This document shows positions 31,913-40,385 of a DNA stretch of 64,000 nucleotides, in pieces (position 1 is the stretch's first letter; each line of letters opens with the position of its first letter). The stretch comes from Halobacillus salinarum (GTDB taxonomy: Bacteria; Bacillota; Bacilli; Bacillales; Halobacillaceae): the NCBI RefSeq assembly GCF_022919095.1, contig NZ_CP095073.1, forward strand, positions 3,844,001 to 3,908,000, read 5' to 3'. The position numbers and the translations under genes are program-made. The notes under the pieces were generated by a model that saw only the letters and a program-made list of their open reading frames with translations, was not told the DNA's origin and made no database searches.

Positions 31913-31921
31913 CCTTCGTTG

Positions 31922-32632
31922 TTATACATCTAAATATCCTGCCAGTGCCTCTTCCACATGTCTTAAATGCTCATGCATAAGTTTTTGAGCTTCGCTTGCC
32001 TCATTTCCCTTGACCGCTTCAAAAATCAGCCGGTGTTCCTCATACAGAGTAAATGTCCGCTCTTCAGACATCATCCAAAGTTTACGCGTTTCTCTCATCG
32101 TTTCTATCATGATTTCGGAAACACTATTCATCAAATTATAGAGCATATGGTTTTGCGCAGCTTTAGCGACTGCCAAATGAAAATCAAGGTCAGCTTTTTC
32201 TCCTAATTCGCCGCTTCCTTTAGCTGCTTTCATCGCTTTTAGCGCTGCTTTCATTTTGACTATATCTTCCTCTGTTCGATTCAAAGCAGCAGAATGAACC
32301 GCACCTACTTCCAAAATCTTTCTTACTTCCAGCAGTTCCTTGATGTTCTCTCTCTTCATTAAGAAAGCAACCGAAATCGGCAAAGAAAACCTGGATGGGT
32401 CATACGTTTTCACAAAAGTTCCTTCACCTTGGCGCATTTCAAGTACACCCATCGCTCTTAACGCACTGAGTGCCTCACGAATGGCAGAGCGTCCTACATC
32501 AAATCTTTCCGAAAGCTTTTCTACAGATTCCAGCTTATCGCCAGGCTTAATTTGTCCAGATTTAAGCATGTACAGTAAAGAATCTGTCACTTGTTCATAA
32601 ATTTTCTTAGGTCGGATCGGTTTATACTCCAT
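31922..32632 (-). CDS. lutR: FadR-type GntR regulator, probable LutR
   Basis: 236-residue GntR regulator. The winged HTH is at residues about 10-75 (LSERFDVGRSAIREALSALRAMGVLEMRQGEGTFV by its ends) and the C-terminal all-helical FCD ligand domain contains DLDFHLAVAKAAQNHML and EEHRLIFEAV with the metal-binding Asp and His positions. The start at 32632 (MEYKPIRPK) has GGAGGAAAG upstream; an earlier in-frame start lacks an RBS. The position before lutABC suggests LutR, a lactate-responsive repressor, though this is inferred from context. Confidence 0.85.
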   Translation of the reverse strand: MEYKPIRPKKIYEQVTDSLLYMLKSGQIKPGDKLESVEKLSERFDVGRSAIREALSALRAMGVLEMRQGEGTFVKTYDPSRFSLPISVAFLMKRENIKELLEVRKILEVGAVHSAALNRTEEDIVKMKAALKAMKAAKGSGELGEKADLDFHLAVAKAAQNHMLYNLMNSVSEIMIETMRETRKLWMMSEERTFTLYEEHRLIFEAVKGNEASEAQKLMHEHLRHVEEALAGYLDV

Positions 32633-33001
32633 CTTTCTTTCCTCCAGCTTCCATACTCTCTTATTCATAGTTTACGGGAAAAAACCGGAATTGAAAAGAT
32701 TGAATAAACCGCTTCCATTATAATGCTTTCTACTAGTGTAAATATTTGAAACATATTTTTCAACGCCCAAAACCAGAAAAAACCAGGGGTGAACCGTGCA
32801 CCCACGAAAAAACACCTTAAATAGTGCACCGATGACAATCCATGGACTTAATGAAACGCTGTCCTTCTCAAAATGAATAATAAAGAGCAGGGGACTTTCG
32901 AAGTCATCGATACTCAGAAGGAACTGCTTCGGGACATAAAAACCCAAACGATGGCGACATCTTGGCACCATCATTCGGGTTTTAGAAGGACTTAAACCGA
33001 T
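32633..33001. other. Intergenic stretch with promoter and terminator only
   Basis: About 370 bases. It holds a strong minus-strand -10 TATAAT (32717-32722) for the regulator gene and a terminator at 32936-32987. A 100-codon open frame here has no RBS, no family resemblance and overlaps both elements, so I do not call it. Confidence 0.6.
32936..32987 (-). terminator. Terminator after the ROK sugar cluster
   Basis: On the minus strand AAAACCCGAATGATGG pairs with CCATCGTTTGGGTTTT, with T-rich flank. The arm contains CCGAATGATGGTG, shared with the terminator near 41.7 kb. Confidence 0.8.
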
Positions 33002-33868
33002 TTATTTACTTGTAATATATTCAATGTAGTTTTTGGAAAAAACGAGTGCTTCCTTTGTTCTTTCCAAGTTTCCACTCCACACTGGATCTTCATGTTCAAT
33101 ACTAATAACACCATGATAACCGCTCTTTGTCAGCTCCTGAAACAGTTTTGACCAATTCAGTTCACCTAACCCAGGCAGACGATAATCCCACCAGCTGAAA
33201 TCAGTAAGAATTCCAGAATTGTTTAAATCATCACGGTTAATTTCTGTGTCCTTCGCGTGGACATGAAAGATGCGATCCCCAAATTCTGCAATCGGCAGGT
33301 AGGGATCGATGAACTGCCACACAAAATGAGAAGGATCATAGGCGAGCCCCGCTTGGGAAGAATTCAATTTTTCAAACAATAAGCGCAGCGTTTTAGGAGA
33401 GATCGCGATATTCCCCATGAGCGGACAGTTTTCAAAGGCAATTTTGACATTTTCTTTCTCCGCCGTCCTGAGCACTTTTTCAAAAAGACGGGCTACTTTA
33501 TCTAAACTGGCTTCCGGCATTGTTCGGATAGCATTGATTGCGTCTTCCTGTGAAGGAACTACATCCGCTATGCCAGTTGAAGTCACTACCATCGGGATGT
33601 TCAGTTCTCCTGCTTTTTTGATCCGGTAAATTAACTCTTTTTGATGAGCCTCAGCTTCCGAATCATCGCTGCTTAAAAAATTCCTGCAATAAGTAAGTGC
33701 TGCTATGTTAATATTTCCTTCTTTAATGACCTGTTCTAAATTGGAAAAAGGTACATTGGGTCCTACTTCAAGGCATTCAAACCCTTCAACAGCCGCCCAT
33801 TCACTAATTTTATTAATATCATCCAATCCTTGTTCTACTAACGAATTCGTTAGAAAGCCGATATTCAT
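33002..33868 (-). CDS. TIM-barrel sugar phosphate isomerase/epimerase family protein
   Basis: 288-residue protein of the xylose-isomerase-like TIM barrel / AP endonuclease 2 superfamily. Metal-binding positions are suggested by IAFENCPL, AYDPSHFVWQ, FHVHAKDTE and GVISIEHEDP. Such enzymes isomerise or epimerise sugars and keto-sugars with a divalent metal. It is the last gene of a five-gene cluster and starts 6 bases after the ROK gene. The substrate cannot be read from the sequence. Confidence 0.85.
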   Translation of the reverse strand: MNIGFLTNSLVEQGLDDINKISEWAAVEGFECLEVGPNVPFSNLEQVIKEGNINIAALTYCRNFLSSDDSEAEAHQKELIYRIKKAGELNIPMVVTSTGIADVVPSQEDAINAIRTMPEASLDKVARLFEKVLRTAEKENVKIAFENCPLMGNIAISPKTLRLLFEKLNSSQAGLAYDPSHFVWQFIDPYLPIAEFGDRIFHVHAKDTEINRDDLNNSGILTDFSWWDYRLPGLGELNWSKLFQELTKSGYHGVISIEHEDPVWSGNLERTKEALVFSKNYIEYITSK

Positions 33869-33874
33869 CTTTTT

Positions 33875-35047
33875 TCACCCTCTTGAGTAATTAGTCGCTG
33901 CAGAAATAACTCCATACAATAAGGCAATACTTGCTGCTCCTATAACTCCAAGGTTGCTGCCAAGCGAAGTCGACTCGATCTGGATCTCACGCTTTTTAGC
34001 AAGAAAGGAATGTTCATTGACATGCCGATGGATGGTCTCTAACAGAGGCAGTTCAGTGCCAGCCAGTTTTCCTCCAATAACAATCCGGTTTACATGAACC
34101 ATATTAACGAAGGATACGAGCGCCGTACCAATTTGACTGCCTGCTTGCTGAACAGCTTTCCATGCAGCTTCGTCCTCCTGTTTACACGCCGTTACTACTT
34201 CATCAATCGATCTCGCATTCAGCTTCAGCCTTACAGCTTCCTCGGAAGCATATCCTTCCAAGCAGCCTTTATTCCCACACCAGCAGGGGATGCCATCCGG
34301 CTGGTAAACCATATGGCCGAGTTCTCCTGCCCCTGTCTTGTTACTGCGGTAAATTTCATCCTTAAGACATAATCCAGAACCAATCCCCTGACCGATAAAC
34401 ACACACAAGTAATCGGTCTCGTTTTTACAGGATCCGTACAATTTTTCAGCTAAAGCCATTCCTCTGACGTGATGATCGAGGAACACCGGAACATCCATAT
34501 GGTGCTGAAGCACTTGCACCAAAGCAACTTCTTTCCAGCCAAGCTGCTCTGCTTCTAATAAAAGACCGTTTTCAAAATCGATAAGGCCTGCTGCTCCGAC
34601 ACCAATTGCCGATACATCCAACGAGCGATGGGCAGCCAGGAAAGAAGTCAGCTTTTCGACGAGCAGCTGTAAAAAATCTTCCTCGTTAATTTCTTGAGGA
34701 ATCGAAAACTCAGAAGTTTCCAAAACGTTCCCTTTTAAGGAAACAATCCCTAACTCCACGCGGTCACTTCGAACATGCACCCCAGCGACCAACCGGGAAT
34801 TTTCGTTTACATCCAACAATACTGTCTTCCTGCCGGCACCTCTTTGCTTTTTCTCTACGCTGCCCCGTTCAACGACAATACCTTCTTCCTTAAATGCAGC
34901 AATAATATTTGTAATCGTTGCAGGAGTCAGTTGAGTAAACGAAGCAATCTCCTGCCTTGAAGGGGTTTCAAACCGAAGCAGACTTTGAAAAACGAGCGAT
35001 CTATTCAATTGTTTTGTTCGTAAAGTATTCTGTCCAATGAATGGCAT
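33875..35047 (-). CDS. ROK-family transcriptional repressor (NagC/XylR type)
   Basis: 390-residue ROK regulator. The N-terminal winged HTH (ETPSRQEIASFTQLTPATITNII by its ends, residues about 27-50) is followed by the sugar-kinase fold with GVGAAGLID, GQGIGSGL and the ROK zinc motif CWCGNKGCLEG. NagC/XylR proteins bind a sugar and leave the operator. It is embedded in the operon it probably controls; the likely operator is the TTAATTAA-rich palindrome at 37983-38012. Confidence 0.9.
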   Translation of the reverse strand: MPFIGQNTLRTKQLNRSLVFQSLLRFETPSRQEIASFTQLTPATITNIIAAFKEEGIVVERGSVEKKQRGAGRKTVLLDVNENSRLVAGVHVRSDRVELGIVSLKGNVLETSEFSIPQEINEEDFLQLLVEKLTSFLAAHRSLDVSAIGVGAAGLIDFENGLLLEAEQLGWKEVALVQVLQHHMDVPVFLDHHVRGMALAEKLYGSCKNETDYLCVFIGQGIGSGLCLKDEIYRSNKTGAGELGHMVYQPDGIPCWCGNKGCLEGYASEEAVRLKLNARSIDEVVTACKQEDEAAWKAVQQAGSQIGTALVSFVNMVHVNRIVIGGKLAGTELPLLETIHRHVNEHSFLAKKREIQIESTSLGSNLGVIGAASIALLYGVISAATNYSRG

Positions 35048-35078
35048 TCACGATCTCCACCTTTTACCTTATGACGGC

Positions 35079-36065
35079 CTATAGTTCAACCTTTGCCAGC
35101 CGTAATTCGTGCGCCCCATCTTCACGGGTGTATTCATAGTAGTACCAAATATGATTGTCATGAACAAGGCCATCGACGTAACGGACGGCTTTTTGCAGGC
35201 TTGTTTCTAAATGAGGTCCTTCATAAGTGACTTTTGCGAAGGTTTTCAAATCAAAAGTCACTGCAAGAGCACTCTTTTCTTCATAGTTTTGTTCAACTCC
35301 GATGCTCCCATCCCATAATACCGTATAACCAGCACCATAAGGAATAATTGTAGTCAGACGGGACTGGTACTGATCCCATCCTGAATGACCGACTGGCAGC
35401 ACATTATCCGTCCATTCAAAATGAAGGCCGTCAGAGCTTACCGCAAGACCCGTCGGTGCCACAGCTAGTCCTGTATTATGGACATCCCCCGTTCCATGCA
35501 TGTCCTTCACTTCTGCTCCTTCATTCCCTTTGGCATAAACAAAATACATATGATACCCGTTGTCGACTTTTACAACATAAGGATCTTTGATTCCTTCAAT
35601 GCCGGGATAATCAGAAGCCTGCAGGACTTTTTGACGGTCGCCAGCCTTAAATTCTGATGGAGATGCTGCCTCGATTACATCAATTCTCCAGCGGTTATCT
35701 GCAGGATCGACATAGCTGATATACAAACGATAGTGGGAATCCGCTGCTTTGATTAACGCCGAACGTTCAATAGAGCTTGAGTTTAATTCCTTTTTGTGGA
35801 TGCTCCAAATATCTGTAAAGTCTTCACCATCTTTACTGCTCGCAATTCTGACTTCATATCCACGCTCATCCTCACCGTGGCCACGTGGATTTCTCAAGCG
35901 GTAGTAAAGATAAAATGTGCTGTCTTTTTCGTCATATAATATAGTTGGCGCCCCTGCCCAATACCCTTCTTCGTTATTTGTCGGCCGAATAATAGACTTT
36001 CCTTTTTCAGGATCAAATAAAGGAGCTAGCTGAAAATTTTCAACTTCTGATTTCACATGATTCAT
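35079..36065 (-). CDS. Five-bladed beta-propeller glycosidase-like protein (GH43/GH32-like fold)
   Basis: 328-residue protein with repeating short blades typical of the GH43/GH32/GH62/GH130 propeller group: GYWAGAPTILYDEKDSTFYLYYRLR in blade 1, YEVRIASSKDGEDFTDI in blade 2, GIKDPYVVKVDNGYHMYFVYAKG in blade 3, GLAVSSDGLHFEW in blade 4 (all given by their ends). No signal peptide is present, so it should act on an intracellular oligosaccharide or sugar derivative. Catalytic acids cannot be assigned with confidence. Confidence 0.7.
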   Translation of the reverse strand: MNHVKSEVENFQLAPLFDPEKGKSIIRPTNNEEGYWAGAPTILYDEKDSTFYLYYRLRNPRGHGEDERGYEVRIASSKDGEDFTDIWSIHKKELNSSSIERSALIKAADSHYRLYISYVDPADNRWRIDVIEAASPSEFKAGDRQKVLQASDYPGIEGIKDPYVVKVDNGYHMYFVYAKGNEGAEVKDMHGTGDVHNTGLAVAPTGLAVSSDGLHFEWTDNVLPVGHSGWDQYQSRLTTIIPYGAGYTVLWDGSIGVEQNYEEKSALAVTFDLKTFAKVTYEGPHLETSLQKAVRYVDGLVHDNHIWYYYEYTREDGAHELRLAKVEL

Positions 36066-36090
36066 TGTTAAATTCCTCTTTTCTTAATCA

Positions 36091-37155
36091 TTATTTTGAA
36101 ACATGAATGCGTTTTCCTGACTGACTTGACTCAAGCCCAGCATCGATGATTCTTGCAGCTTCAGCAGCATAAGCAAAAGATAGCTTATAAGCTTTCCCTT
36201 CCGTAATCGCTTCATAGAATTCCTGATATTGTCTGCCCCGGGCAAGTCCAGGAAATTTGTGCTTCTCCTGAAACTCTAGCATTTCCTTCTCCGCTGCCCA
36301 CGAGTTATCATCTTTTCTCTTTCTAAGGAATACGCGTCCTTCCTGATCCATAGATAGAGCTGCTTTCGTTCCAACAATCTCCAGTCCGTCTCCTTCTTGG
36401 GGAAGAAGACGGGAATTATTTAAAGTAACGAGTGCGCCATTGGTCATGCGTAGGATCATCACCGATAAATCATCATTCGTAACCTCACCGACTTCTTGTT
36501 CGTTGACTTGGCGTTTTTCAATATAAGTACCCAGTTCTGCCTGGACTTCCCTGATCGGTCCGAACTGCTCCTCCAAAAAGTACTTCAGCAAATCAATCTG
36601 ATGAATACCAAAATCAGCAATGGCCCCAGCTCCAGAAGTTTCTTTTTTCATTCTCCACTCTAACCCCACGTTTGGGTTGCCGATTCTCCCGCCGCCGATT
36701 TTGTGACGGTAAGAAAAGACTTCTCCTAGTTCACCCTGATCTATTTGCTCTTTAATGAGCTGGGCATAGGGATGATAACGGTACTGCATGCCCATGTAAT
36801 TAACCACTCCTGCCAGCTCAGCTTCTTCAGCAAGTTTTAACGATTCTTCATAATTGATTGACAAGGGTTTCTCGCAAAGCACGGGCAGGTTGTGTTTAAA
36901 CGCTTCTCTCGCTATGGCTCCGTGTGATCGATTATCTGTACAAATCGTAACGGCGTCTACTTTTCCCATTAACTCTTCAAGACTTTCACAGATCACTTCC
37001 TTAGATAGCCCGTGCTGATTGACCCACAGCTCCGCATTTTCCATGACGATGTCATATACTGCAGCGAGCTCCCACTCAGGTACTGCTTGAATCCCCTTTA
37101 AGTGGTCGGAAGCAACTCCAATCGTACGTCCGGTTCCTACAATCCCAATTCGCAA
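36091..37155 (-). CDS. Gfo/Idh/MocA family oxidoreductase
   Basis: 354-residue NAD(P)-dependent dehydrogenase of the Gfo/Idh/MocA family. The Rossmann start is LRIGIVGTGRTIG, and the family motif CEKPLSINYEE with the catalytic Lys is clear, followed by the C-terminal alpha/beta domain with GAIADFGIHQIDLLKYF. I favour a TTG start at 37155 because GAGGG lies 6 bases upstream and the Rossmann strand then begins at residue 2; a GTG at 37179 would overlap the preceding gene. Such enzymes oxidise sugar or polyol hydroxyls, often at C3. Confidence 0.85.
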   Translation of the reverse strand: MRIGIVGTGRTIGVASDHLKGIQAVPEWELAAVYDIVMENAELWVNQHGLSKEVICESLEELMGKVDAVTICTDNRSHGAIAREAFKHNLPVLCEKPLSINYEESLKLAEEAELAGVVNYMGMQYRYHPYAQLIKEQIDQGELGEVFSYRHKIGGGRIGNPNVGLEWRMKKETSGAGAIADFGIHQIDLLKYFLEEQFGPIREVQAELGTYIEKRQVNEQEVGEVTNDDLSVMILRMTNGALVTLNNSRLLPQEGDGLEIVGTKAALSMDQEGRVFLRKRKDDNSWAAEKEMLEFQEKHKFPGLARGRQYQEFYEAITEGKAYKLSFAYAAEAARIIDAGLESSQSGKRIHVSK

Positions 37156-37175
37156 TTGGATCCCTCTTTTCTCAT

Positions 37176-37970
37176 TCACAAAATTTTGTAAAGGTTTTCA
37201 AAAGCAACCGAAGTAATTCCCTCGGCTGTTTCACAACTGCCTCCATAATCAGTTCCCAGCTCCATTTCTACCATGACAGACTTGTTACCTTTAGTAGCTT
37301 TGAAAGCAGCTAGCAGGTTGTGAAATTCAATTTCTCCTCTTCCTATCTCGATGAACTGATCTCTAAGAACATCACGCAGATGCAGATAATGAATGCGGTC
37401 GGAAAATTCGTTATAAAAACCAAGCGGATCTATCCCTGCTCGGTACACCCATCCTATATCAAGAGCAAAGGATACTTCTGTAGCAGAAGTTTCTGTAAGC
37501 AGACGGCGAATGACACGTTCATTCTCAATAAATTCATGATTATGATTGTGGTAGTGAAATTCCATCCCATGTTTATGTGCCAAACGGGCAAGATTGGATA
37601 TATGGTCAGCAAGCTTCGTGATTTCTTCGTCCCTTTTCCGTTCTTCCCCCCACGTACTAAAAAGCATACGTTTAGCACCTGTGACTGAAACTCTTTGGAT
37701 TTGTTTCGCAGCCTCCTGAATCATGTCATCCTTGAATTCCTTAGTGAAATATGGCACTCCGATATGTAAGGCTTCAAGCTCAAGCCCTTCTCCCTTCAAG
37801 AGCCGGGCAGTTTCTTCCTCTTGCCCTGAAGGAACCATAGGAGCACCTGTTTCGATTCCATTAAATCCTTGTTGTCTAATCCAGCTGAGAATGCTTTTCC
37901 CTTCCTCTTGAAGCAGTTTTCCACCAGCTAATTGTTCATTCCACGGAAACAAATGACACCCAACCTTCAT
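37176..37970 (-). CDS. TIM-barrel sugar phosphate isomerase/epimerase family protein
   Basis: 264-residue TIM-barrel protein of the same superfamily as the 33.0-kb gene but only distantly alike. Likely metal ligands lie in FHYHNHNHEF, FALDIGWVYRAG, HYLHLRDVL and VMVEMELGTD. The ATG at 37970 is 5 bases after GGGAGGG; a GTG six bases earlier would sit on that RBS. It is the first gene of the ROK-regulated cluster. Pairing with a Gfo/Idh dehydrogenase suggests keto-sugar catabolism. Confidence 0.85.
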   Translation of the reverse strand: MKVGCHLFPWNEQLAGGKLLQEEGKSILSWIRQQGFNGIETGAPMVPSGQEEETARLLKGEGLELEALHIGVPYFTKEFKDDMIQEAAKQIQRVSVTGAKRMLFSTWGEERKRDEEITKLADHISNLARLAHKHGMEFHYHNHNHEFIENERVIRRLLTETSATEVSFALDIGWVYRAGIDPLGFYNEFSDRIHYLHLRDVLRDQFIEIGRGEIEFHNLLAAFKATKGNKSVMVEMELGTDYGGSCETAEGITSVAFENLYKIL

Positions 37971-37982
37971 GTCCACCCTCCC

Positions 37983-38041
37983 TTTAATTAATTCATTTAA
38001 TTAATTAATTTGATTATACATGACTCTTTCAAAACTAACAA
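37983..38041 (-). promoter_or_regulatory. Promoter and operator of the ROK sugar cluster
   Basis: On the minus strand TTGTTA (38036-38041) and TATAAT (38013-38018) are 17 bases apart, an excellent sigma-A promoter. Immediately downstream, 37983-38012 is built of repeated TTAATTAA-type words forming an inverted array around TTCATT. An operator in this place would block initiation, consistent with a ROK repressor. Confidence 0.75.
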
Positions 38042-38068
38042 CCCGTTCTTTCTATCTATTGACCATAG

Positions 38069-38102
38069 AAAAAAGCTGCCAGGAAACTCCCGGCAGCTTT
38101 TA
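38069..38102. terminator. Terminator after the catalase gene
   Basis: AAAAGCTGCC and GGCAGCTTTT form a strong stem; on the minus strand TTTTTTC follows. It isolates katE from the promoter region of the ROK cluster. Confidence 0.85.
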
Positions 38103-38119
38103 AGCCGCTGCTAAATATT

Positions 38120-40168
38120 TTACAGTTCTACATAAACCATTTCGCGATCCCAATGGCGATGCGCTGCTACAGCATCTTTAAATTGGCTCGCAAATTCCTT
38201 CATATCATCACTGGTCACCACTCCAGCTTTACCAATGATCCGATTGTTTTCCAGCCATTTTACACCTTTATGGGTGGCACCGATCGGTTTATAGTGAGAA
38301 TAAGCTTCATTGATAAAGTTATTTGCTGTTGTGAAGAATTCTTTTGTGATGTTCTCTCCACCTACTACATACACAGCATCGAAGAGAACGGAATCAGCAG
38401 TTAAGAACGTATGATCCACCTGCGCTTCCCCTGCGTCTTTCGCTTTCTTCACGCCAAGCTTATCGCTGATGAATTCCGGCTGGATGCCTTCAGCTTTCAA
38501 ATCATTCACGACAGACATCAAATCTTCACCGTTAAAGTCATCGTCGATAATCACTGCTACTTTACGAGTGTTCGGCTTAAATTTCGTATTCATCATACTT
38601 AGAGCTGGAGAGGATTTTGTCACATTAGATCCTCCGCTTTGTGGTTCTCTTGCTCCAATATTTCCAGCCACGTTTTGGGCTAACTCCAGGCTGATATTAG
38701 CAAGCATATCAACCACTTGCTGCTGGACAGATGAGCTTTGGCATTTTCCAAGTTCAAAGCTGAATGCATTTGTGATGTGGTCTTGCTCTACATCGCTCAT
38801 ACTGTTCCAAAACAGTGTAGCTTGAGAGAAATGGTCTTTAAAGCTGTCACTGCGGGCACGGATTTTATGGCCATCAATTTTTTCCTGGTAATGAACATAG
38901 CCGCCTTCCTCTTCCGCAGCCGGTTCCGGCTTGTTATCAGCAAGCGAGTTGTTGTGATAGCTGACCTGCCCTTTGTTAATCGTTTGACGCATGAAGCCGT
39001 CGCGTTGATTGTTATGGAACGGGCAGACAGGTTTATTGATAGGAAGTTCATGCCAGTTTGCACTTCCAAATCGGTTAAGCTGAGTATCTGTATAGGAGAA
39101 CAGACGTCCCTGTAACAGCGGGTCATTAGTGAAATCGATCCCTTTTACAACATTTCCAGGGTGAAATGCCACTTGTTCATTTTCTGCGAACACGTTATCG
39201 ACATTTCGATTCAGCGTCATCTTACCAATGATTTTGACTGGAACTTCTTCTTCCGGCCAGATCTTCGTCGGATCAAGCAGATCAAAATCGAATTTAAATT
39301 CATCTTCTTCCTTTATAATTTGAACGCCTAGTTCAAATTCAGGATAATCGCCATTTTCGATGGCTTCTATTAAATCACCGCGATGGAAGTCAGCGTCCTT
39401 ACCAGAAAGCTTCTGTGCTTCGTCCCATACGAGGGAATGAGTTCCAAGTGCAGGTTTCCAGTGGAATTTAATAAAGTGTGCTTCCCCTTTGGCGTTAACT
39501 AAACGGAATGTATGAACGCCAAAACCTTCCATCATACGGAAGCTTCTAGGGATCGCACGGTCGGACATCGCCCACATGACCATATGTGCTGATTCCTGAT
39601 TGTTAGCAACGAAGTCCCAGAATGTATCGTGAGCAGAAGCGGCTTGAGGCATGCCCGTATGTGGCTCCGGCTTCACCGCATGGATCAAATCAGGGAATTT
39701 AATAGCATCTTGAATAAAAAATACAGGGATGTTGTTCCCTACTAAATCAAAGTTCCCCTCATCAGTATAGAATCTAGTGGCAAAACCACGGACGTCCCTG
39801 ACAGTTTCTGAAGAACCCTTAGAACCGGCAACTGTAGAAAACCGGACAAATACTGGTGTTTCCTTGGCAGGATCTTTTAAGAAACCGGCATCTGTGTATT
39901 CTTCCATTGATTCATAGGGCTGGAATACGCCGTGAGCTGCAAAACCCCGCGCATGTACAGCACGTTCCGGAATTCTTTCGTGGTCGAAGTGTGTAATCTT
40001 TTCTCTAAAATGAAAATCCTCCATTAACGTAGGACCTCGTTCACCTGCTTTTAAAGAAAATTCATCCTCTGAGACCTTCTGACCTTGGTTCGTTGTCATT
40101 TTGCCTTCGTCATTTGTACTATATTTCTCCATCTGCTCTCGCTTCTTATTCTGATGCTCGTCACTCAT
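38120..40168 (-). CDS. katE: Large-subunit catalase, KatE/HPII type
   Basis: 682-residue clade II monofunctional haem catalase that converts H2O2 to water and oxygen. Catalytic His72 lies in RAVHARGFAAHGVF, the Asn in FDLVGNNIPVFF, and the haem ligand Tyr359 in RLFSYTDTQLNRFG. The C-terminal 150 residues form the DJ-1/PfpI-like domain (KVAVIIDDDFNGEDL) that only large-subunit catalases have. AGGAGGAG precedes the ATG. Upstream are a SigB-like promoter and a PerR-box-like site, so stress and peroxide control are both plausible. Confidence 0.95.
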   Translation of the reverse strand: MSDEHQNKKREQMEKYSTNDEGKMTTNQGQKVSEDEFSLKAGERGPTLMEDFHFREKITHFDHERIPERAVHARGFAAHGVFQPYESMEEYTDAGFLKDPAKETPVFVRFSTVAGSKGSSETVRDVRGFATRFYTDEGNFDLVGNNIPVFFIQDAIKFPDLIHAVKPEPHTGMPQAASAHDTFWDFVANNQESAHMVMWAMSDRAIPRSFRMMEGFGVHTFRLVNAKGEAHFIKFHWKPALGTHSLVWDEAQKLSGKDADFHRGDLIEAIENGDYPEFELGVQIIKEEDEFKFDFDLLDPTKIWPEEEVPVKIIGKMTLNRNVDNVFAENEQVAFHPGNVVKGIDFTNDPLLQGRLFSYTDTQLNRFGSANWHELPINKPVCPFHNNQRDGFMRQTINKGQVSYHNNSLADNKPEPAAEEEGGYVHYQEKIDGHKIRARSDSFKDHFSQATLFWNSMSDVEQDHITNAFSFELGKCQSSSVQQQVVDMLANISLELAQNVAGNIGAREPQSGGSNVTKSSPALSMMNTKFKPNTRKVAVIIDDDFNGEDLMSVVNDLKAEGIQPEFISDKLGVKKAKDAGEAQVDHTFLTADSVLFDAVYVVGGENITKEFFTTANNFINEAYSHYKPIGATHKGVKWLENNRIIGKAGVVTSDDMKEFASQFKDAVAAHRHWDREMVYVEL

Positions 40169-40214
40169 ACTTAGCTCCTCCTTTATATAGTATGTAGACT
40201 CTACATAACCTTTT

Positions 40215-40239
40215 GTTCCCGATATTTTCTTAATAAAAC
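40215..40239 (-). promoter_or_regulatory. SigB-like promoter for katE
   Basis: On the minus strand GTTTTA (40234-40239), 13 bases, then GGGAAC (40215-40220). The sigma-B consensus is GTTTAA-N12/15-GGGTAT. katE is SigB-dependent in B. subtilis. Confidence 0.55.
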
Positions 40240-40246
40240 ATCAACT

Positions 40247-40261
40247 TTATAATTTTTATAA
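40247..40261. promoter_or_regulatory. PerR-box-like site
   Basis: TTATAATTTTTATAA differs from the PerR/Fur-family 15-mer TTATAATNATTATAA at one position (14 of 15, counting N). It lies just upstream of the katE -35, between katE and the divergent P450 gene. Confidence 0.55.
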
Positions 40262-40315
40262 AAAAATAATCGTTATTGTGCATGAACACCCTGTTCCATC
40301 AGCATCGACTTTTTT

Positions 40316-40342
40316 GGTTAATTCTCATTTAGGAAAGGGAAT
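40316..40342 (+). promoter_or_regulatory. SigB-like promoter for the CYP152 gene
   Basis: GGTTAA (40316-40321), 15 bases, then GGGAAT (40337-40342). Each hexamer has one mismatch to sigma-B. It ends 43 bases before the P450 start codon. Confidence 0.4.
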
Positions 40343-40385
40343 GTGAGATAATTAGAAAGACATCATTAAAGGAGGTATACTGCTA

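Noticed and set aside
32672-32974. 100-codon open frame on the minus strand between the regulator gene and the ROK cluster
   Set aside because: No RBS, no family resemblance, and it overlaps both the regulator promoter and the upstream terminator.
33002-37970. Inositol (iol) catabolism operon
   Set aside because: The Gfo/Idh and TIM-barrel genes fit superficially, but no IolB, IolC, IolD or IolG-type neighbours or DeoR regulator are present and a ROK repressor is.
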